12,982 bases of DNA, from assembly GCA_003990745.1 (NCBI GenBank), contig RBNI01005141.1:1-12982 (forward strand), read 5' to 3'. The first letter of the stretch is position 1; each line of letters starts with the position of its first letter. The DNA comes from Jimgerdemannia flammicorona. Its lineage: Eukaryota > Mucoromycota > Endogonomycetes > Endogonales > Endogonaceae. This document shows positions 7,342 through 12,982 of this stretch, in pieces. The position numbers and the translations under genes were made by a program. The notes below the pieces were generated by a model. That model saw only the letters and a program-made list of their open reading frames with translations. It did no database searches and was not told where the DNA came from.

Positions 7342-9375
7342 ATGTCAAGCAGCAAGCAAGCCGATGTGCATACTAGGTCAGGTGGACCTGGGGCTTTCGA
7401 CTGGCAACATGTTGGGAGGGGGCATGGCTTGGGGATGGGGTCTTTCGGTGGTGCAAGTGGACAGGGTGGCCTGGGTAGTGGAGGAGGTACTGGTGGGGGA
7501 GCTGGAGGGCGGCAGGGGTGGAGCTTTGCGGACACACTGAGGGCTGGGGGCTGGCCGATGGGAGCCCGCAGTGAACAGGCAGGAGGGAAGGGAAAGCAGA
7601 ACGCTGAGGATACTGGGGGAGCTGAGTCTTCGCTGGTGGGAGGTGGGGGAAGTGGAGGGACTGCTGGGAGTGGTGGCAGGACTGCTGATGGTAGTGTGAC
7701 GGCGAATCAGGAAAAAAAAAGAGATCTGATGGCTGATGGCCAGGGGGGGCATGGGTTCCCAATGCGGAAGGGGGACCTGGCAGATGGTGTAATGGGGTTG
7801 GCGGTGACCCCGTTACTCAAGAAGTCGATTTCGGAGTTTGCAGTGACCTTGTGCTTCCGGGGCTTGGCGGTGATCACAAGGATGGTTCTGGGACTTGTCT
7901 TGAAGCAGGTGGCTGGGGCGGCTTCAGTGAAGTTCTTGAAGGGACTGGAGGGGGTCAAGGTGGGCTTTGAGGAGGCTGGTCCACTGGATGAGGTACTGAA
8001 GAATGGAGTCGTGGTTGGGGAGGTGGTGGTCCCCATGGTGCGGTGCTTACAATGGGACCCCAGGGTGGTGCAGCTTCTGGTGAAAGGGGTGCCCACAGTG
8101 ACTAAGGAGGAGACTAGGAAGAGGGTGGAGGAGGTGATGATTGAGTATGGCGACATGGTGGACATTGGATTTCAGGTGTGGGAGGGGACAACGATCAGGA
8201 CAGGTGATGTTGATGTCAGGATTTGGCTGGCAGGAAAGGAGGCTATGGGGAAGACAAGTGACTGGCCCTCGGTGCTGATGTGGGGGGCCATTGTCTGTAA
8301 GGTGTCAAGGGTAAAAGGGAGTGAAGAGGAGGAGGAGGACTTATTGGAGGTACTGGAGGAGTTGAGTGGTGCTGTGGAGAGGAGGGCGGCAGCCTGGAAA
8401 CTATATGAGGAGTCGACGTATCTGGAGGTTGTGGGCGGGAAGCATATTCATATGGACAAGAAGCAGTGGGAGCGGGCCCAGGGACGAAAGAGGCAGAGGG
8501 AGCTGTTGGTGGGTATGGCTGGAGGGGGGATGAAGAAGTTGGTTGGAGCTGAGGAGCCTGAGAGTACTAAGGCCAGTGTTTGGACTGGTAATGGAGGAGA
8601 GGAGGTGGGGGTGAAGGAGGCAGGGACTGGAGGGATGCTGGACAAGAACCTGTTTGCAGATGGTACCTTTGAAGTGTGGGAGCCAGAGTTGGATGCCACC
8701 CCTCCCCCACTTATCAGGAGGGGCCCCATTGGGAAGAGAGGGCCGGCAGAGGATACGCCGATGCAGGGGGCCCAGCAGGTGCACTTTGGGGTCCCTGATG
8801 TGGAGCAAGGGGGTCAGGTGGTGGTGGTTGGTGAGGACGAACTGGTGGATGTCCCTGAGGAGGAGTGGGATGAGGCTGCCAGTGTAGGAGCTGATCTTAC
8901 GATGCTGGACACAGGGCGGCCGGGGACTCCAGGAGGGAAGGAGGTAGGGAACCTGTTGTGGATGCGCAAGGTGATAGATAACCTTGCGGCGGATGCCTTG
9001 GGAGAAGTAGACCTGAGGGCGATGCCAGAGGAGCATTGGGCAAGGATTCTACATGGCGATGGAATGGTGGAGGCACTGAAGGTGGAGATTCTGGGTATCT
9101 TCATGGAGGAGGAGGGGTATGAGGTTGATGAGGTGAGGAAGGCAGAGCTGGGGGTGGTTGCTGGTGAACAGGCAGTCTACTGCTGGGCAGAGCATCATGG
9201 GTTGTGGCTCTGGCAGGAGGCCTGTCTGGAGTATTGCAAGGAATTTGAGGAGCGTGAAGATGGGGCAATGCTCAAACTTCTGGGAGCTTTGGTGGCACAG
9301 GAAGCAGGAGAGAGAGAACTGGTGGCTGAACATGACTTGGACATAGTGCAGGAGGAGTGGAATGCGGACTTATAG
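7342..9375 (+). CDS. LINE ORF1 protein, full-length open frame (677 aa)
   Basis: Predicted nucleic-acid-binding, gag-like ORF1 protein of the LINE. The start ATG at 7342 (MSSSKQADVHTRSGG) is the first ATG conserved with the left copy; the open frame extends upstream into the leader without one. Residues about 10-120 are rich in Gly and Ser with Arg/Lys and look disordered. A conserved core (about 145-310) contains LLKKSISEF and a segment from about residue 242 (VVQLLVKGVP, then EEVMIEYGD and DVDVRIWLAGK) whose beta-alpha-beta pattern suggests an RRM-like domain; this is inference. An acidic run (EEEEEDLLEVLEEL) follows near 330, and the C-terminal third is acidic and helix-rich. I find no CCHC zinc knuckle. 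It ends at TAG 9373-9375, 31 nt before the ORF2 ATG, the same spacing as in the left copy. It has no lesions, in contrast to ORF2. Confidence 0.9.
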   Translation: MSSSKQADVHTRSGGPGAFDWQHVGRGHGLGMGSFGGASGQGGLGSGGGTGGGAGGRQGWSFADTLRAGGWPMGARSEQAGGKGKQNAEDTGGAESSLVGGGGSGGTAGSGGRTADGSVTANQEKKRDLMADGQGGHGFPMRKGDLADGVMGLAVTPLLKKSISEFAVTLCFRGLAVITRMVLGLVLKQVAGAASVKFLKGLEGVKVGFEEAGPLDEVLKNGVVVGEVVVPMVRCLQWDPRVVQLLVKGVPTVTKEETRKRVEEVMIEYGDMVDIGFQVWEGTTIRTGDVDVRIWLAGKEAMGKTSDWPSVLMWGAIVCKVSRVKGSEEEEEDLLEVLEELSGAVERRAAAWKLYEESTYLEVVGGKHIHMDKKQWERAQGRKRQRELLVGMAGGGMKKLVGAEEPESTKASVWTGNGGEEVGVKEAGTGGMLDKNLFADGTFEVWEPELDATPPPLIRRGPIGKRGPAEDTPMQGAQQVHFGVPDVEQGGQVVVVGEDELVDVPEEEWDEAASVGADLTMLDTGRPGTPGGKEVGNLLWMRKVIDNLAADALGEVDLRAMPEEHWARILHGDGMVEALKVEILGIFMEEEGYEVDEVRKAELGVVAGEQAVYCWAEHHGLWLWQEACLEYCKEFEEREDGAMLKLLGALVAQEAGERELVAEHDLDIVQEEWNADL

Positions 9376-9406
9376 AGGATGGGGCCATGTTATAACATTT
9401 TTCCTT

Positions 9407-10100
9407 ATGAACAGTACAACCAACATTTTCTCTTTGAATGTAAATGGGTTATGGGGCTCTGGGCAGCGTAAGAACATTTTTACTTGGCTCAAGGGATTGG
9501 AGGCTGATCTCTTTTTACTACAGGATGTTCGATGTGAGGATGAGGATGATTGGGTAGAGTGGACTAGGGAATGGGGTGGGGCTACTGCTTGGTTTGGAAA
9601 GGTAGCGATTTTGGTGAGGAAGGGTAGAGGTGAATTGGGGGGAATCAGGAGCTGGGGTGATCGATTGGTCTGGGGAGATTGGCATCGGCTGGGGTGGGAA
9701 TCGGTGAAGGTGGGCTCTTGTTACTGCCCTGCAGCTAGGGGTGAGAGGATTGCTCGGATTGGGGGGCTGCTGGAGGAGGGTATTCTCTTGGAGGAAGGGA
9801 TTGATGTGCTTGGTGGGGACTTTAATATGGTTCGGGATCAGCGTCTAGATAGGACTGATGGAGGGAGGAGTGCTGGAGGTAGAAGTGGAGGTCTGGATGC
9901 ATGAGAGGAGGTGGAGACATTGAGCTCCTTGGGGGATATGGGCAGAACAAGGTGGGGTGATGCCAGGGTCTACACACATTGGGTGAATGGCTTGGGCACG
10001 AGGATCGACTGGATTCTGACAGCGGAGTGCTGGGGGGTGGATGTTTGGAAGGCACTGGAAGTGGAGTGGTGCCCATGGTCTGATCACTGGGGACTATTGG
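9407..10100 (+). other. AP-like endonuclease domain of right ORF2
   Basis: Motifs in order: LNVNGL (about 9431-9448), LLQD (D at 9524-9526), CYCPAARGER (about 9722), GGDFN (GAC 9818-9820, AAT 9824-9826), RIDWILTAE (about 10001), and SDHW (10079-10090). These match the metal- and DNA-binding positions of the exonuclease/endonuclease/phosphatase superfamily found in LINEs. The exception is the Glu normally in LLQE, which is Asp here and Asn in the left copy. Two stops (9902 and 10181) fall in or just after the domain. Confidence 0.9.
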
Positions 10101-10899
10101 GACAGGGGCAGTTTGGGGGGAGTGGAGATGGACCCAGACATTGGTGCCTTAACTCCTCCCTGCTGGCTGAGAAGGGGTTGTGAGAATTGTGGGAGGAGGA
10201 CATTCAGGCAAAGGTTTTTAACTGGGGGTGTGAGGGTTTGCCAGTGGCTGTCTGCTGGATGAGATTGAAAGAGGTTGCAAGGGCTTATTGGGGTGGGGCT
10301 GGTAGAGAGGCTGAGAGGCAGAGAAGGAGGTGCACGAGGTGTGCTACCAACAGGCTGAGGAGACTCCAAATTGATTGGGCAGATTTGCTCACTGTTGAAG
10401 GGGTGGAGAATTGGAGGATCGAGAGGGTGAAATTGGAGATAGTGGAGTTACAACAGGTATTGAGGGAAGAGGAGGAGACTCATATGCAGGGCATGGTGGC
10501 TAGGCTACAGTGGCAGGGGCTTGAGGAGGGTGAGCGGCCCTCTAGGTACTTATCAAGGCTCCTCAAAGCTAGGAGAGTGCGACATCAGTGGGATGGGGTC
10601 CTGGATGCTGATGGGGATATGGTACATGGTACACAACAAATCTTAGGGGTGTTGAAGGAGAGATGGCAGGGCTTGTGGAGTGAGGAAGAAGGGGGTGCTG
10701 ATGAGGTGGAGATTGCAGACATGCTAGAAGAGTGGAGGCCGCCCATATGGTGGAACTGGGTGACTTGATCTTACCGGTGCAGGGAGAAGAGATCCAGAGT
10801 GTCCTGGCAGCAAATAAACTTGGGACAGCACCAGGGGAGGATGGATTACCATGAGACTTCTGGAAGAAGATGGTAAATGTCCCTGGAGTTTTGGGTGAG

Positions 10900-11750
10900 A
10901 TGGCTGCTCTCTGTGATCATGTCCTTCAGAGCGGTGAGTGGGTTGGAGAGCAGGATCTCGAGCTGGTGGCCCTATTGTATAAAGATAAGGGGAGGAGGGA
11001 AGACTGGAAGAACTGGAGGCCGATCATGCTTTTGAACATGGACAGGAAGATGGTGACTAAGGTGATTGTCGCTAGGCTACAGAAAGTTGCCCAACAGGTG
11101 CTGGGGGAGGAGCAGAGGGGCTTTGTTGGGGGCTGACTTATTAGAGATGGGACTGCATGGGTTCATGGTGTCATTGAAGGGGCCCGGGCTTGTGGCCTGA
11201 ATGGAAGGTTGGTTTTTTTGGACCAGGAGAAGGCCTATGACCGAGTACGGTGGGTGTGGCTGGGCAAGGTATTGGACCGAATTGGGGTTCCCCCAAGGTT
11301 TAGGGCCTCTATGTTGAGTCTGTTGGAGAGTAGTAGGGCAGCGCTGACGTGTAATAGTCACCGTGGGAGGGTGTTTTCCTTGGGAAGAGGAGTTCCTCAG
11401 GGGGACCCTCTGTCCCCTATTCTGTATGCCCTTTCACTGGAGCCATTGATGAATAGGATTCGCCAGAAGGTGGCAGGGCTCTCTATATATGGTATAGGGT
11501 GGAAGGTGGGGGCCTTTGCTGATGATATGGTGGTTGGACTTGAGTCTGTAGCAGATGTAGGGGCGCTTCAGGAGTCTGTAGAATGGTATGAGGCTCACTC
11601 GGGGGTGAAGCTCAACTGGCACAAGTGTGAGACGATGGTGCTAGAGAATGGACTAGTGGGTGGGGATGTCATTGGAACAATTGTCCCTACTGGAGAGGTG
11701 GTGAGGTATCTGGGCATCTTCTTCTCGGTATATGGTTCTGTCTTGCCATG
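10900..11750 (+). other. Reverse transcriptase domain of right ORF2
   Basis: Blocks in order: LYKDKGRREDWKNWRPIML (about 10975), EEQRGFVGG (about 11107-11133), FLDQEKAYD (block A, from 11215), GVPQGDPLSPILY (block B, from 11389), FADD (catalytic block C, 11515-11526), LNWHKCETMV (about 11612), and VRYLGIF (block E, about 11701). This is the standard LINE RT order with catalytic Asp residues present. A TGA replaces Arg of GGRL at 11134 and another stop lies at 10852, so the domain is not translated as one piece. Confidence 0.95.
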
Positions 11751-12369
11751 AGTGTGGTGGGAGAGCAGGGTGACCATTTGGGGGGAGGCCCTCCGAGGGT
11801 GGGGAGGCCGCCATATCTCTCTAGCAGGGCGGGTGTCGATTCTGAATGTTTATTGGTTTCCCAAGCTGTAGTATGTGATATATCACCTCGATTTCCCAGT
11901 GTGGGTAGTGAAGAAGCTGATGAATGTAGCTAGGGATTGGATCTGGGCAGGGAGGAGGTCTCAGGTCAGTTGGAATACTCTTGCGAGACCAGTAGTCAGG
12001 GGGGGTCTTGGACTGGTGGACTTTCCTAAGAGGCTACACTGCTTGCGAGCCTGGTGGTTGAGGAGAGCTGTGGAATTGCAGGGCAGAGGTTGGGTACCTC
12101 TGCTGCAGAAGGTATGGGAGATGCAGACATCTCCATGGGGGTCCTCTGGAGACCTGCTCTCTTTGGTGGGGCTGAAGGGCATTTGGCAGCTGCGGTTCAA
12201 GGGCTTTTGGTGGGACATGGCTGAGGGAGCACACCGAATTGGCCTGCGCTGGCAAGGCAATGAGGGGGAGGCAGTATGGGGGCCTCAGATGTGGTGCTGG
12301 GATAGATTGCTCCTAGGGGGTACTCCCCTTACTACATTCAATATTGGGGAGGAAGTAGAGTATTAGCAG

Positions 12370-12665
12370 GGACTTGGCCAGGATCTTTGGCTGAGTGGCT
12401 GGCAGGCAGCAGGGATCGGTGAGGAGTGGGACTGGGCTGGTATCTGGTCTTGGAGTGCAGAGGTATGGAGGTGGCTTCCCCCCAAGTTCTGGGTGGTATG
12501 GTGGAGAATGTTGCGGAGGAATGTCATGCTGAATTTCTGTATGGGGCATTTGGTGGACAATTTGACTGTAAGGAGTGTTATGATGTTGGGAGAGCAGGGG
12601 GTCATGTACAGACGCCAGAACATTGGCTAGGAGAGTGCGAGGTTTTGGGGGACTTTTGGGCTGAG
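12370..12665 (+). other. C-terminal Trp-rich and Cys/His (zf-RVT-like) region of right ORF2
   Basis: A Trp-rich stretch (EWDWAGIWSWSAEVWRWLPP) is followed by a frame change and then CKECYDVGRAGGHVQTPEHW and LGEC. The C-x2-C...H-x4-C spacing resembles the zinc-binding C-terminal domain (zf-RVT) of many LINE RTs. The two halves are in different frames (break between about 12515 and 12545). The left copy lacks about 126 bases here, equivalent to about 12520-12645. Assignment to zf-RVT is by motif only. Confidence 0.65.
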
Positions 12666-12982
12666 ATAGGGGATTGACTGGGTGTTGGACATAGGCTGGT
12701 GGGGGAGGGAGGTCGATGGGAGGACTTGAGATCTCAGCTCGTGGGTGGGGTGGGTAATAGTTGGCTCACTGTAGGGTGGGTATTAGCAATATGGGTAGGA
12801 CTGGTAGGTCATTGGCTTTTTGTATTTGAGGAGGGCCAGCGACTGGGGCTAGGAGAGAAGGTGTTAAGATGGGAAGGGCTATTGGGGGATCTGCTGACTG
12901 GATGGTGGGTGGGTTGGGGTCTTCAGGGGGGCCGGCGCCATGGTTTGGTGGTAAGGATCTGTGAGCAGAGTGGTGGGAGGGT

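Larger units (their letters stand above)
7260..12982 (+). mobile_element. LINE (non-LTR retrotransposon), right copy, 3' end outside window
   Basis: The plus-strand copy comprises a leader (7260-7341), an intact ORF1 (7342-9375) and an ORF2 from 9407 that runs off the window end. It forms an inverted repeat with 1-7163, with arms of about 5.6 kb and a spacer of about 100 bp. It lacks the retroposon insert present in the left copy and so preserves the empty site. ORF2 lesions make it non-autonomous, although its ORF1 could still be translated. The 3' UTR, tail and target-site duplication are not visible. Confidence 0.95.
9407..12982 (+). pseudogene. ORF2 of right LINE: EN-RT polyprotein, broken, 3' truncated by window
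   Basis: The replicase of the element, an endonuclease that nicks the target plus a reverse transcriptase for target-primed synthesis. The start is the ATG at 9407 (MNSTTNIFSLNVNGL), conserved in both copies; an earlier in-frame ATG at 9362 is not conserved. EN is at about 9407-10100, RT at about 10900-11750, and a Trp-rich and Cys/His C-terminal region at about 12370-12665. In-frame stops: TGA 9902, TGA 10181, TGA 10852, TGA 11134, TGA 11749, TAG 11869, TAG 12364, TGA 12675. A 1-nt deletion near 10745 relative to the left copy shifts the frame, and a second frame change falls between about 12515 and 12545. In the left copy the corresponding codons are mostly Trp, Arg or Gln. More than 1190 codons are present and the end is not reached. 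No functional protein is expected. Confidence 0.93.

Noticed and set aside
9387..9398. A perfect 12-bp palindrome, ATGTTATAACAT, in the ORF1-ORF2 gap
   Set aside because: It is not conserved in the left copy, so it is unlikely to be a functional element.
9362..9406. ORF2 start at the ATG overlapping the end of ORF1
   Set aside because: The left copy has CTG at that position. The ATG at 9407/5017 is shared and sits directly before the endonuclease motif.
10900..11750. A retron, group II intron or diversity-generating RT
   Set aside because: The upstream AP-like endonuclease, the two-ORF layout and the block order are those of a LINE.

Overview
The window is eukaryotic repeat DNA, with no host gene that I can support. 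It consists almost entirely of two copies of one non-LTR retrotransposon (LINE) lying head to head. Each copy has a 5' leader of about 80 bases, a long ORF1, and an ORF2 with an apurinic-type endonuclease (EN), a reverse transcriptase (RT) and a zinc-finger-like tail. The copies are about 80-85% identical in protein, judged by eye. A poly(A) tail, an AATAAA signal, target-site duplications and many decayed LINE codons all point to a nuclear genome. Host lineage is not resolved. The RT resembles LINEs of fungi and of plants or algae, and I would not go further without a search.

Left arm (1-7163, minus strand): ORF1 (7081-5049) has one frameshift. ORF2 starts at 5017, is split by a later insertion, resumes at 3343 and runs off position 1 with many stops, at least two frameshifts and a deletion of about 126 bases near its zinc-finger-like tail. 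The insertion (3343-4856) is a separate retroposon read on the minus strand. It has a unique 5' domain, about 1 kb of 9-bp tandem repeats, a unique 3' domain, AATAAA, and a 34-nt poly(A) seen as poly(T). It is flanked by a 16-bp target-site duplication, and the right LINE copy shows the same site empty.

Centre (7164-7268): the roughly 100-bp spacer between the two LINE 5' ends is itself a diverged fragment of ORF1 of the same family, in minus orientation. A third copy was therefore probably the landing site for at least one of the two.

Right arm (7260-12982, plus strand): ORF1 (7342-9375) is fully open at 677 codons. ORF2 (9407 to beyond the window) has eight in-frame stops and two frameshifts. 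The most interesting features are the composite, VNTR-bearing retroposon, which is SVA-like in layout with G-quadruplex potential on its sense strand; the large inverted repeat; the non-consensus residue at the EN glutamate position in both copies; and the contrast between stop-free ORF1 and riddled ORF2 in both copies.
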